64,000 bases of DNA, taken from positions 1,668,147 through 1,732,146 of the forward strand of contig NZ_CP011070.1 in the NCBI RefSeq assembly GCF_000956175.1, in the 5' to 3' direction. Position 1 is the stretch's first letter, and the number at the start of each line of letters is the position of its first letter. Origin of the DNA: Nitrosopumilus adriaticus (lineage in GTDB: Archaea; Thermoproteota; Nitrososphaeria; Nitrososphaerales; Nitrosopumilaceae). The notes under the pieces are model-generated. The model did not search any database and had not been told where the DNA came from. It was given only the letters and a program-made list of their open reading frames with translations. Below are positions 23,326 through 32,038 of this stretch, one piece after another. The translations under genes were made by a program, and so were the position numbers.

Positions 23326-23997
23326 ATGAAAGTAGGAATTATTGGCGGAACAGGTGGGATGGGAAAAGGTTTTGCTCTAAGATGGTCACAAAATCATGAT
23401 GTTTTAATTGGCTCTAGAGATGCTGCAAGAGCATCAGAATCAGCAGTTGAATATACAAATCTTGCAAAAGAAGCATTTGGTGAAATCAAAGGAACAATTT
23501 CTGGAAATGATAATGTTTCAGTTGCAAAAGAAAGTGATGTTTTGATTTTATCAATTCCTTATGAAAATATTGATTCTGTATGTTCTGGAATATTACCTGA
23601 AGTCAAAGACAGTTGTGTTGTAGTATCTCCAATTGTTCCAATGACAAAGACAGATGTTGGGTTTGAATGCATCTCAATTAAAGAAAACAAACCATTTTCA
23701 TACAAACTCGTACTAAACCATATGAAAAATAAATCAAAATTGGTTTCAGCATTCCATGTGATTTCTGAGAAAAAACTAGTAAATCCAACATTAGAACTTG
23801 ATTACGACATATTTGTTTGCGGAGATGACAATGATTCAGTTCAAGTGGTTAATACTTTGATTGATGAAATCAAAGGCCTAAGATCAATTTACTTGGGTCC
23901 AATAGAATTATCATATCTTGCAGAAATGTCTACACCATTGCTACTTAATGCAATGATTAAAAACAAGATAAAAAATCCAGGTATCAAAATCATCTAA
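23326..23997 (+). CDS. npdG: F420-dependent NADP reductase
   Basis: 223 aa. Transfers hydride between reduced F420 and NADP+. Rossmann glycine loop GIIGGTGGMGKGFALRW at about 4-20, SRDAARA for NADP phosphate binding, VLILSIPYENI, and a helical C-terminal half. Matches the length and N-terminal signature of archaeal NpdG/Fno. Thaumarchaeota use F420, and a PPOX/FDOR-like protein is encoded two genes on, which fits an F420 neighbourhood. Confidence 0.9.
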   Translation: MKVGIIGGTGGMGKGFALRWSQNHDVLIGSRDAARASESAVEYTNLAKEAFGEIKGTISGNDNVSVAKESDVLILSIPYENIDSVCSGILPEVKDSCVVVSPIVPMTKTDVGFECISIKENKPFSYKLVLNHMKNKSKLVSAFHVISEKKLVNPTLELDYDIFVCGDDNDSVQVVNTLIDEIKGLRSIYLGPIELSYLAEMSTPLLLNAMIKNKIKNPGIKII

Positions 23998-24013
23998 GTC
24001 CATTTCATTTATC

Positions 24014-24247
24014 ATGAGTCACGAATACTATAGACGTGGTAGAAATTGGTTTACTGCAATTGGAGTTTTATTTTGTGTGATGGGCGGAATAGTTCTAATT
24101 CAGCAGTTATTGATTTGGGGAATAGAATTTGTAGAGGAGTTTTTGGTAAATGCAGAATTTACTAATGAGAAGGTATCTGTTGGAATGCTAGGCTTTGGGA
24201 TATTTATGATAGTGTTGGGATTTAGAAAACATGAACAAAAGAGATGA
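24014..24247 (+). CDS. Small two-helix membrane protein
   Basis: 77 aa. Two hydrophobic segments (about 14-34 and 54-70) separated by an acidic loop; N-terminus YYRRGRNW suggests cytoplasmic basic residues. It starts 16 nt after npdG and overlaps the PPOX gene by 17 nt, so it belongs to that operon. Not recognised. Confidence 0.65.
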   Translation: MSHEYYRRGRNWFTAIGVLFCVMGGIVLIQQLLIWGIEFVEEFLVNAEFTNEKVSVGMLGFGIFMIVLGFRKHEQKR

Positions 24248-24632
24248 TTTTCTAAAATCTCAGAAAATATTACGATTATCTACAATTGCTAAAAACAAAA
24301 CACCTCACATTGTTCCTGTTTGGTATAGATATAGTGGAAAAAAATTCTATATTGGAACAAACACAAAAACTGAAAAAGCTAAAAATGCCAAGAGAAACCC
24401 ACATGTTGCATTTTGTGTTGATGTAGGTGTAAAATCTCCAGACATTTATGGGCTGATGGGACAGGGAGATGCTAATTTGATTTTAGAGAAAACCAAAGTG
24501 AAATCAATTGCAAAAAAGATTCTCTTGCGATACTTTGATTCATTGGAAAACAAGTCTGCAAAAGAACTGCTAGAGGATACTGACTGTATTATAGAAATTA
24601 TTCCAAAAAAGATTTCAGTTTGGAGTTACTGA
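24231..24632 (+). CDS. Pyridoxamine-phosphate-oxidase-like flavin/F420-binding protein
   Basis: 133 aa split-barrel protein: LRLSTIAKNKTPHIVPVWYRYSGKKFYIGTN opening, TEKAKNAKRNPHVAFCVD and GLMGQGDA, which are the PPOX/FDOR fold hallmarks. Members bind FMN or F420 and reduce or oxidise small molecules. Co-transcribed with npdG, so an F420 role is favoured over pyridoxamine oxidation. Tail-to-tail 7-nt overlap with the aminotransferase gene. Confidence 0.8.
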   Translation: MNKRDDFLKSQKILRLSTIAKNKTPHIVPVWYRYSGKKFYIGTNTKTEKAKNAKRNPHVAFCVDVGVKSPDIYGLMGQGDANLILEKTKVKSIAKKILLRYFDSLENKSAKELLEDTDCIIEIIPKKISVWSY

Positions 24633-25801
24633 CTAACAAAGTCTTGGATTTTGTTCATTGCAGAGTCTAGGATTTCAAGACTTGGAAGATAGACCAGTCT
24701 GAAATGTCCACTACCATACTGTTCTCCAAATCCTGAACCATGAACTGTTAGAACACCTTTGGTTTCCAATAATTTGGTTACAAATTCTTTGTCTGTTCCA
24801 AATTTGTTGTCTTCAATCTTTGGAAATGCATAAAATGCACCTTTTGGATTAGGGCATGAGAGTCCAGGCATTTCGTTTAGTCGTTTTACAACCAAGTCTC
24901 GTCGTTTTTTGATTTCAGAGACAAATTCATTAATGTAATTTTGAGGACCACGAAGGGATTCCAAAGCTGCGTATTGAACTGGAAGACTAGTGGCAATTCT
25001 CACTCTGGCTAATTTTGGAAGATGCTCTCGTAATGCATCAAGTTTTGATGATTGATTAAATGCAATGTATCCAATTCTCCAGCCAGACATTAGATGGACT
25101 TTGGAGAAACCATTAAGGACAATTACCGGTGAATCTCCTGCAACTTTACCAATTCCTACAAATTTATCATCAAAAATTATTTGATCATAAATTTCATCAC
25201 AAATGATGTATAGATTATTTTGATTTGCAATATTTACTAGTTCTTTGAGGGATTTTTCATTGAATACAACACCAGTTGGATTATTTGGACTGATAAGACA
25301 AATTGCTACAGTCTTTGCAGTGATTTTAGATTTTATATCATCGATGTCAGGTGTTGAGTTTTCCAAGTCAACTGCAAATTCTATTGGTATTCCACCATGA
25401 AGTCTAACATAGGAGGCATATGGTGGATAATATGGTCCAGGTAACAATACTTCATCTCCTTCTTCTACAATTGACGAAATTACCATGTCCAGTCCTTCAG
25501 ATACTCCATTTGTAACTAGAATTTCATCTGCACCAATTGAGAGTCCCTTTGCATTTTCTTTTTTGGCAATTTCTTCTCTTAATTCCAAGAGACCTTCTGA
25601 TGTAGAGTAATAATTTTCACCCTTGTTAATTGCATCAATCAAAGCTTGTTTTACATTGTCAGGTGGCTGAAATCCAAACTGTACAGGATCACCAATGTTT
25701 AGATAATCAACTTGCATTCCTTTCTGCTGGACTTTACGTGCAGCAACTACAATATCTCGAATTGCATATTCAACACCTACGACTTTTTTTGATACTTTCA
25801 A
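24626..25801 (-). CDS. Class I/II aminotransferase (aspartate/alanine type)
   Basis: About 391 aa PLP enzyme. GDPVQFGFQPP near the N-terminus, NGVSEGLD, LISPNNPTGVVF, CDEIYDQIIFD and NGFSKVHLMSGWRIGY containing the PLP lysine. Transfers amino groups to 2-oxoglutarate; aspartate or alanine is the likely substrate. The open frame runs to 25858 inside tRNA-Arg, so that start is rejected; a TTG at 25801 gives the LKVSKKV start expected for the archaeal family. A palindrome GATACTTTCAAAGTATC (25791-25807) covers this start. Confidence 0.88.
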   Translation of the reverse strand: MKVSKKVVGVEYAIRDIVVAARKVQQKGMQVDYLNIGDPVQFGFQPPDNVKQALIDAINKGENYYSTSEGLLELREEIAKKENAKGLSIGADEILVTNGVSEGLDMVISSIVEEGDEVLLPGPYYPPYASYVRLHGGIPIEFAVDLENSTPDIDDIKSKITAKTVAICLISPNNPTGVVFNEKSLKELVNIANQNNLYIICDEIYDQIIFDDKFVGIGKVAGDSPVIVLNGFSKVHLMSGWRIGYIAFNQSSKLDALREHLPKLARVRIATSLPVQYAALESLRGPQNYINEFVSEIKKRRDLVVKRLNEMPGLSCPNPKGAFYAFPKIEDNKFGTDKEFVTKLLETKGVLTVHGSGFGEQYGSGHFRLVYLPSLEILDSAMNKIQDFVSQ

Positions 25802-25845
25802 AGTATCTAGACAGATATTTAGGCCTGTTAAATTCTTACTTGTTT

Positions 25846-25920
25846 GGACTCGTTGCACAGCCTGGATAGTGCGAGCGGCTTCGAACCGCTAGGTCGAGGG
25901 ATCGAAGCCCTCCGAGCCCT
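25846..25920 (+). tRNA. tRNA-Arg (anticodon TCG), atypical T-loop
   Basis: Acceptor GGACTCG (25846-25852) against CGAGCCC (25913-25919) with an A-C mismatch at pair 3. D-stem GCAC/GTGC, anticodon stem AGCGG/CCGCT, loop CTTCGAA with anticodon TCG at 25881-25883. T-stem GAGGG/CCCTC, but the T-loop is ATCGAAG, not TTCGAAT. Probably functional or recently decayed; the cloverleaf is otherwise intact. Confidence 0.85.
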
Positions 25921-25941
25921 TTAGATTATCTTATAAAGTAA

Positions 25942-26454
25942 ATGAATAGTCAGTATGGTGAAATGAAAGTATCACCATTGATTGTATCATTAATGTTGGT
26001 GATTATTGGAATGGTTTGGGTAACAGGAGTTTTTTATGAAACTGAAAAAACACATGATTTGATTTTATTAAAAGAATCAGATTCTTTTGAATTAAAATCA
26101 GAATTTTTAGGTGAGGGTATTGGATATTATAAGATGTACATGCCTGAATTTTCTGGAGAGACAATATTTGTTCAGATATTAGATACTAAAAATAACATAA
26201 TTCAAGAAGAAAAAATTCAGACAAAACTCTCAGTAGGTTATTTTGATTTTAATGATGATGGTACACATATTTTAAAAATTACAAATATTTCAAATAATTC
26301 AATTAACTTAGAAACAGAATTTGGTGATACAAATTCTCAAAATATGCTCCTTCCAGGAATAATGATACTAGTAGGTTCTGTGATTATGATGATTACATTA
26401 TATTTTAAAATAAAGAATTACAGAATAGAGCAGCCTGAAGAAAATATTTCATAG
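25942..26454 (+). CDS. Membrane protein with extracytoplasmic beta domain
   Basis: 170 aa. Transmembrane helix near 11-32, an outside domain (about 35-125) with beta-strand pattern (IFVQILDTKNNIIQEEKIQTK), a second helix (about 132-152) and a polar tail. Possibly a sensor or assembly factor; no family recognised. It overlaps the convergent gene's end by 37 nt. Confidence 0.65.
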   Translation: MNSQYGEMKVSPLIVSLMLVIIGMVWVTGVFYETEKTHDLILLKESDSFELKSEFLGEGIGYYKMYMPEFSGETIFVQILDTKNNIIQEEKIQTKLSVGYFDFNDDGTHILKITNISNNSINLETEFGDTNSQNMLLPGIMILVGSVIMMITLYFKIKNYRIEQPEENIS

Positions 26455-27020
26455 ATTTGGATACATTGAATGGTATGACCAAAAAACAAAACCACATTAA
26501 AAATCAGCCAAGTTGCAAAAAACAAGAATGCAATAATTGAGAAGGGAAGGAATATTTTGAGTTTAGTGTGTTCTCTATTTTTTAATATTAAAACTGCCCC
26601 TAATGATGCAAGTACTAGTCCTAATTCAAGAGGTTGGTGTGACCAGGATATCAATCCATCAATGCCAAAAATATCATGAGATAAAGAATCTCCAAAACCC
26701 GAGACAATTTGTAAAATAGATCCAATAATTACCAGTTTGATTCCAGTTTTAAGAGATCCATGAACTGATTTTCTAAATATTAGCATGCAACCCATTATTG
26801 CAGCACAAGCAGTCATTGAGACCCCAAAGTATACTACCATATGAGAAGGACTCCAGAAAAATTCTGGTTCTTGTTGGAGATGCGATATTGCATCCCAAAA
26901 TCCTGCTGAGACTATAACAATAGGACCAATAACTGCGAGAATTGATACTAGAGAAACTAGAGTAGAGGATTTTGCAAGTGTGGAATTTGATAATCTTTGA
27001 ATTAGTTTCATTTTATTCAT
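26418..27020 (-). CDS. Polytopic membrane protein, histidine-rich helices
   Basis: 200 aa, about five transmembrane segments. Conserved-looking polar positions lie inside or beside helices: FWDAISHLQQEPEFFWSPSH and GDSLSHDIFG...SWSHQPLELG. Repeated D-x-x-S-H/W-S-x-H motifs suggest metal or haem binding in the membrane, but this is inference. Convergent with the preceding gene. Confidence 0.65.
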   Translation of the reverse strand: MNKMKLIQRLSNSTLAKSSTLVSLVSILAVIGPIVIVSAGFWDAISHLQQEPEFFWSPSHMVVYFGVSMTACAAIMGCMLIFRKSVHGSLKTGIKLVIIGSILQIVSGFGDSLSHDIFGIDGLISWSHQPLELGLVLASLGAVLILKNREHTKLKIFLPFSIIAFLFFATWLIFNVVLFFGHTIQCIQIYEIFSSGCSIL

Positions 27021-27127
27021 TCAAAGTATTTGGGTTATTTGTAATATTGTAAGAATATTAGAAAAATTCAACATTATGGGTAATTTTGTGAATTAACTAT
27101 ATTAGATGAAACAATGAAAGGAATTGT

Positions 27128-27367
27128 ATGAGTCCAGGAATAGGGTTAATGAAAAGACGGTTAGAGAAAGAAAAAGATGCAATAGCTTTGGCGGTATCAG
27201 GTGTTGCAAAAAAATATGATGTAAAACCAGATGACATTCAGACTTTGGAGACAAAATACCATGATGATGCAGGTGATTGGTATGTTGCATTAGGATGGAA
27301 TGAAAAAAAGGCAGTTATCCAGATGGATTCAGTGTTAGGCACAATTACAGAAATTAAAGAAATTTAA
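27128..27367 (+). CDS. Small conserved-type hypothetical protein
   Basis: 79 aa soluble alpha/beta protein: a basic helix (MKRRLEKEKDAIALAVSGVAKKY) followed by strands WYVALGWNEKKAVIQMDSVLGTITEIKEI. The strand part looks like a PepSY-like or DUF-type small domain, though this is unsure. Followed 26 nt later by the SDR gene in the same direction. Confidence 0.6.
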   Translation: MSPGIGLMKRRLEKEKDAIALAVSGVAKKYDVKPDDIQTLETKYHDDAGDWYVALGWNEKKAVIQMDSVLGTITEIKEI

Positions 27368-27393
27368 TTATCCATAAAGATTTTGAGAGTATT

Positions 27394-28041
27394 ATGACAA
27401 GTGCAATTGTTCTTGGAGGTTCGAGAGGAATAGGAAAAGCAATCGCGGATTCTCTAAAATCCATAGGAATCGATGTGTTTGCAACGTCAAAAAAAGATAT
27501 TGACACTTCAGATTTAGACAGTGTAAAACAATTTCTTGAAAATCATAATCAAACTGATATTTTAGTACTAAATACAGGTGGGCCTGCTCCAATACCATTT
27601 TCTGAAATAACACAAGAGGATTGGACACTATACCACAATCAATTGTTTCTAGGATTTTGCACCATTTTACAAAATATCAAAATTAGTAATGGAGGATACA
27701 TCTTTTTGATCAGTTCAAATGTAATTAAAGAACCAAATATGAAATTAATAATTTCTTCAGCTTATCGTGCTGCATTTAGTGAAGTTTTCAAAGTATTAAG
27801 TAAAGAATATGCACAAAATGATATCAGTTGTATCAACATAGCACCAGGCCCAATTAATACAGATAGAACTAAAGAATTAATAGAAAATGTTCAAGAATTT
27901 GTTAAATCACTTCCAATGAAAAGATTAGGGGAGCCTGATGAAATTGGAAATTTTGTGAAAGCTATAATTGAAAATAAAATTAAGTATCTATCAGGCGTTA
28001 CAATAAATTTTGATGGTGCAAATTCCAATTTCATTCATTAA
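27394..28041 (+). CDS. Short-chain dehydrogenase/reductase family protein, atypical active site
   Basis: 215 aa Rossmann protein. Cofactor loop GGSRGIGKAIA at 8-18, LNTGGPAP in place of the NNAG motif, ISSN for the catalytic Ser and APGPINTDRT after. At the YxxxK position 13 residues beyond that Ser the sequence reads SSAYR, so neither Tyr nor Lys is in register. The GGPxP variant is known in a subgroup related to FabG. It may be an altered reductase or a non-catalytic binder. Confidence 0.78.
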   Translation: MTSAIVLGGSRGIGKAIADSLKSIGIDVFATSKKDIDTSDLDSVKQFLENHNQTDILVLNTGGPAPIPFSEITQEDWTLYHNQLFLGFCTILQNIKISNGGYIFLISSNVIKEPNMKLIISSAYRAAFSEVFKVLSKEYAQNDISCINIAPGPINTDRTKELIENVQEFVKSLPMKRLGEPDEIGNFVKAIIENKIKYLSGVTINFDGANSNFIH

Positions 28042-28107
28042 TCGATTAAATTTTGATTTTTAAGATTAAAATAATGTTAAATGCTAGATTTTTTGTATTA
28101 ATTTAAT

Positions 28108-29046
28108 ATGGAAGAAAACTACGAACTACTTGAATCTAAACTCAAACATTATTTGAGTCTGTATTGGTTACGACCAGAAAATGGACTTATCACAACCTTC
28201 AAAAGTAAAGCATTTGAGAATTTAAAAATTGAATCACCATCATTGGATTTGAGTTGTGGAGATGGAATGTATATGGCAATACATTTAGGAGCTGAATTTG
28301 ACTTTGATTTTGATTTTTTTAAGTCCACTAAAGCCAAAGAGTTTAGTCATTCTAAATTCATCGATATTTATGATGTATTTGATAAGAATTATGAAGTAGA
28401 CTTTGTAAAAAAACCTTCAATGCAAATTGACTATGGAGCAGATTGGAAACAAGCAATGTTAGATAAAGCAGAAAAAACTAAAGTTTACAAAAATTTAGTT
28501 CATCATGATAACAATAAACTTCCTTTACCATTTGCTGACAATTATTTTAAGAGTATTCACAGTAATTCAGTTTATTGGGTCAATGAACCTGATAAGTTAA
28601 TTTCAGACATATATCGTATTACTGCTCCAGGTGGAAATGTTGCCTTAGAACTTTTAACTCCACATAGATATGAAACTCTTGTACAATTAGAAAAATTTCT
28701 TTCTCATGAAGCAATAGAAATTTTAGATAGAAAACGTAGAGCAAATACCACTGGAATGAGAGAGTATTCAGAATGGAAAGAAATTATTGAAAATGCAGGA
28801 TTTAAAATTAAACAAGTCAACTCAGTATATCCTGATAAATTAATTATGGATATATGGAATATTGGCTTAAGACCAATTGCTCATTTATTAATCCAAATGG
28901 CAGAGGCATTAGATAAAGAAGATCGTATTAGAATTAAAGAAGAATGGGTAGAAATATTCTTTAAATTATTCAAACCATTTCTTAAGATAAATACATCATA
29001 TACTATTGATAATGCACCATATTTAGCATTCTTACTTGAAAAATAA
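28108..29046 (+). CDS. Class I SAM-dependent methyltransferase
   Basis: 312 aa. SAM motif I as LDLSCGDGMYMA (about 47-58), motif II/III region KLPLPFADNYFKSIHSNSVYWVN with a UbiE-like post-loop, and APGGNVALELL. Probably methylates a sugar, lipid or glycan. First gene of the long surface-glycan region and 47 nt before a polysaccharide deacetylase in the same direction. Substrate unknown. Confidence 0.8.
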   Translation: MEENYELLESKLKHYLSLYWLRPENGLITTFKSKAFENLKIESPSLDLSCGDGMYMAIHLGAEFDFDFDFFKSTKAKEFSHSKFIDIYDVFDKNYEVDFVKKPSMQIDYGADWKQAMLDKAEKTKVYKNLVHHDNNKLPLPFADNYFKSIHSNSVYWVNEPDKLISDIYRITAPGGNVALELLTPHRYETLVQLEKFLSHEAIEILDRKRRANTTGMREYSEWKEIIENAGFKIKQVNSVYPDKLIMDIWNIGLRPIAHLLIQMAEALDKEDRIRIKEEWVEIFFKLFKPFLKINTSYTIDNAPYLAFLLEK

Positions 29047-29093
29047 TCATAATTAAAGAAGTAATTAAACAAGATTATCAGGTAAGAGATAAC

Positions 29094-30059
29094 ATGCAAC
29101 AATTTACATCACTGTGCTATCATTATATTCGTACAAAAAATAATCAATTTCCAAGAATTTTGGGGAATGATATTGATGAGTTTATAGATCATATCAAGAT
29201 GTTACAAAAAAAATACTCAATTATCTCAGCGAATGATGTTCTTAATTTTTATTATAATAATCAAAGCTTCAAAAATAATAAAAATATTCTTATCACTTTT
29301 GATGATGGATTATCAGATCATTTTGAAGCAGCAAAAATTCTTCACGAGAATGATATCAAAGCTATGTTTTTTGTTCCAACATGCATTTTAGATGAAAAAT
29401 TACCAGCTAATCCTATGATCATACATTATTGTATTGCAGAATTTGGAATAACAAATTTTTTGGGTACATTTTATGATATAATAGAGGAGTTGAAAGTGTC
29501 TAATAACATAGATTTTAGCATTAATCATTTTAACGAATTTAACAATAGATGGGATAAAATTAGTCAGATAAAAAATATGTTTAAATATAAAATTCAATAT
29601 TCATTATCACGAAAAATTCTAATTAAGATCTTCCAAAAATTATTTTTAGAAAAATATCCAAATGGTTTGGACATAATACATTTGAATGAAAATAAAATCA
29701 GAGATATGATCAAAATGGGACATACAATAGGAACTCATACTCACACACATTTATCTATTGGTGCAACAAAATTAAATTCTAATGATTTTAAAAAAGAAGT
29801 GATCAATCCAAAAAAAATTTTAGAAAAAAGATTTGATTTAGAAATTTTTTCATTCAGTTATCCTTTTGGAGAAAAACAAGATTGCTTATCATCAGCAGAA
29901 TTGCTTAAGAATACAAAAGAATACAAAATAGCTTTTACAGTAGAAGAAAATAAGAATACCAAAAAAACATCCCCATTATTGTTAGGACGATATATGCCTA
30001 CAAGTAAAGATTCAGCGAAAAAACTATCATTGAAAATTGAAAAAATTTTCAATAGTTAA
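29094..30059 (+). CDS. Polysaccharide deacetylase (NodB-like)
   Basis: 321 aa. Family CE4: catalytic/metal TFDDG at 68-72, GTHTHTH at 213-219 supplying metal His residues, and SYPFG near residue 258. Removes N- or O-acetyl groups from a surface glycan or a lipid-linked sugar. No signal peptide, so it may act at the cytoplasmic face during synthesis. It is tail-to-tail with a sulfotransferase gene. Confidence 0.85.
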   Translation: MQQFTSLCYHYIRTKNNQFPRILGNDIDEFIDHIKMLQKKYSIISANDVLNFYYNNQSFKNNKNILITFDDGLSDHFEAAKILHENDIKAMFFVPTCILDEKLPANPMIIHYCIAEFGITNFLGTFYDIIEELKVSNNIDFSINHFNEFNNRWDKISQIKNMFKYKIQYSLSRKILIKIFQKLFLEKYPNGLDIIHLNENKIRDMIKMGHTIGTHTHTHLSIGATKLNSNDFKKEVINPKKILEKRFDLEIFSFSYPFGEKQDCLSSAELLKNTKEYKIAFTVEENKNTKKTSPLLLGRYMPTSKDSAKKLSLKIEKIFNS

Positions 30060-30077
30060 GAAAGTCTAGATTTATTA

Positions 30078-30938
30078 TTAAAAATTTTCCCATGGAATGT
30101 TTTTTCCCAATAAATTTTTCAATTGATTTACATCATTTTGATAAAAATTTATTAAATCTTGTTTTTCTTGTTCCGAGATTTTTGGTTTTTTTCCAGACTC
30201 TAAATATTTATTCTCCAGGTTTTTTCTATTCGGTAAAAATGGGAATGTAGATTTTATTCCCATTTTCCATAGTATATCATCAATAGATAAAACTAATTTT
30301 GAAGTTTTATTTTTGGGTTTTTTGTATTCGTTAAATATTGTGTTAATTATTTTTGGAGGTTCACTTTTGATATCTAAATATTTTAGTAAATCTTTAAATT
30401 GATTTTTTATGTCTGGGAAAAATTCTTCAAAGAATAAAATTTTAACAGAATTTTGTCCAAATGTATTAAGATATCGTTTTACATGTTCAAAATACATTCC
30501 TCCTTTTACTACAAGATGTAAGAGATAATCTCCGGATAGATCAGTTTCTAGGGATTTTTTTACTACCATATTAAATGGTTCATTTTTTTCTCTTCTAAGA
30601 TAATAAAGATAACTTGAGAATGCACGTTCAACTGGATCCCTTAGAACAATAATAATTTTAGCGTTAGGAATCTTATTTTTTATTAAAGAGGGTGATTTTG
30701 GATCAATAAAATATCTTGTACTTGCTTCACCAATTGCTTGCTCAGGTTTTGCATCATTAAATAAATTAAGATAGTCATGTTCATTTTGAATTGGTTTTCT
30801 ACGATTAATGGAAACAGAAAAAAATGCAGGTTCTTTAATTGATGACATAAAAACACCATTAGTTTCATTCAAATATTCATAAAGTGAGCTAGTTCCACAT
30901 CTAGTTGCACCTACAATGAAAAAATTTGGCCAAGGCAA
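30078..30938 (-). CDS. PAPS-dependent sulfotransferase
   Basis: 286 aa. 5'-phosphosulfate loop GATRCGTSSLYEYL (about 10-23) and 3'-phosphate site VLRDPVERAFSSYLYYLRRE (about 100-119); RYF and KEPAFFS also fit heparan-type sulfotransferases. Transfers sulfate from PAPS to a sugar or glycan. Archaeal S-layer N-glycans can carry sulfated sugars, and its place in this cluster supports that role. Confidence 0.85.
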   Translation of the reverse strand: MPWPNFFIVGATRCGTSSLYEYLNETNGVFMSSIKEPAFFSVSINRRKPIQNEHDYLNLFNDAKPEQAIGEASTRYFIDPKSPSLIKNKIPNAKIIIVLRDPVERAFSSYLYYLRREKNEPFNMVVKKSLETDLSGDYLLHLVVKGGMYFEHVKRYLNTFGQNSVKILFFEEFFPDIKNQFKDLLKYLDIKSEPPKIINTIFNEYKKPKNKTSKLVLSIDDILWKMGIKSTFPFLPNRKNLENKYLESGKKPKISEQEKQDLINFYQNDVNQLKNLLGKNIPWENF

Positions 30939-31110
30939 TTTTATAAAATCCTGATTAAATCATCGTTTACCAAGATCAAAAATCTAAATTCTAATTCATC
31001 ATTATTGAATGAAAATGAATTTTTAGTAAATTTATAGGAAATTTGTTTATTCATCATTATTATTTAAAATAATTAATTAGATTTAATCTCATTGGTTTTA
31101 AAGCCAAAAT

Positions 31111-31749
31111 TTATTTTTTAAATTCGACATTTGGTGCATCAGGCTGTCCAACAATAGCAATTAATCCACCTTCACGTAATTGTTGTAGTAACTGCATAAC
31201 TTCTTTTTCTACTTGATTTCTTTGTAATCCAGTTTGCTGCGCAAATATCTCAACTAATTCTGTAACTTTACGTTGACCATTACAGGATTTCCAAAAATCT
31301 ACGATTGCTTGATTTACCATAAATCCTTGTTCATGTTCGTTTGCCAATACCATAGAACCATCTTCCTGTTGGACTAGTTTACCAACTCCTTGTGGTAATG
31401 CAGTTTCATAGTTAATTGGTGCCGGAGTATTCATGGTAGAACCCATATTTTTTAATTTCATTTTCCCCTCTTCAGTCATTTTATCCATTGACCATGCAGG
31501 TTCCCATACAATATCTATTTTGACATTATTCACACCTGGAACTTTTTTAGCATATCTTGTTGCATCTTGAACTAAAGTTTCATGAAGTGGACAACCCTGA
31601 GTAGTCATTGTCATCTTGATATTTACATCATTATTTTCTGCTACATCAATGCCATAAATTAACCCCATTTCAACTATATTAAGAGGAACTTCTGGATCCA
31701 TACATTGTTTTAAAGAATCTTCAATAGCTTGAGCAGAAACTGTATTCAT
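31111..31749 (-). CDS. MIP18/DUF59 iron-sulfur assembly protein fused to a PqqD-like domain
   Basis: 212 aa. Residues 1-105: MIP18 (SufT/PaaD-like) domain with DPEVPLNIVEMGLIY and MTTQGCPLH, containing the conserved Cys. Residues about 125-198: PqqD-like winged helix (VNQAIVDFWKSCNGQRKVTELVEIF...QLREGGLIA). MIP18 proteins aid Fe-S cluster assembly; PqqD domains recognise peptide substrates for radical-SAM enzymes. The fusion suggests targeted Fe-S delivery. Two short genes and mtnA lie upstream in the same direction. Confidence 0.82.
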   Translation of the reverse strand: MNTVSAQAIEDSLKQCMDPEVPLNIVEMGLIYGIDVAENNDVNIKMTMTTQGCPLHETLVQDATRYAKKVPGVNNVKIDIVWEPAWSMDKMTEEGKMKLKNMGSTMNTPAPINYETALPQGVGKLVQQEDGSMVLANEHEQGFMVNQAIVDFWKSCNGQRKVTELVEIFAQQTGLQRNQVEKEVMQLLQQLREGGLIAIVGQPDAPNVEFKK

Positions 31750-31872
31750 ATTCTATGTTAAAGTTTGAAAAACAATAAAAACTTTCTATTAATTAGCTCA
31801 AATTAACTTATTTTGGCAAATTGGATTTACATGATAATTTATGAAATCATTTTTCAGTTTAAGATTTAGGAT

Positions 31873-32007
31873 TTAAACCTCAATCATTGTTCTCTTACTT
31901 GGCAGATGACCAATATGAGATCCATTAACAATTTCACCATATTGAGGAGGATTGTATAGTCTCTCTATTTTTTTAATGTCAAAATCATTTTTATTTGGAT
32001 TATTCAT
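31873..32007 (-). CDS. 44-aa small protein downstream of mtnA
   Basis: ATG at 32007, TAA at 31873-31875. Charged helix (NDFDIKKIERLY), then PPQYGEIVNGSHIGHLPSKR, a proline/glycine-rich block with polar residues typical of conserved short proteins. It begins 31 nt after mtnA ends and shares its strand, so co-transcription is likely. No family recognised; the non-random composition makes it a plausible gene. Confidence 0.5.
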   Translation of the reverse strand: MNNPNKNDFDIKKIERLYNPPQYGEIVNGSHIGHLPSKRTMIEV

Positions 32008-32038
32008 ATTCCTAAAATTATTTATCTCATTAAAAATC

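Noticed and set aside
25791-25807. Palindrome GATACTTTCAAAGTATC resembling the ATACTTGAAGTA operator
   Set aside because: Arms partly match, but it overlaps the aminotransferase start codon region outside the island and the middle differs; chance similarity in AT-rich DNA is likely.
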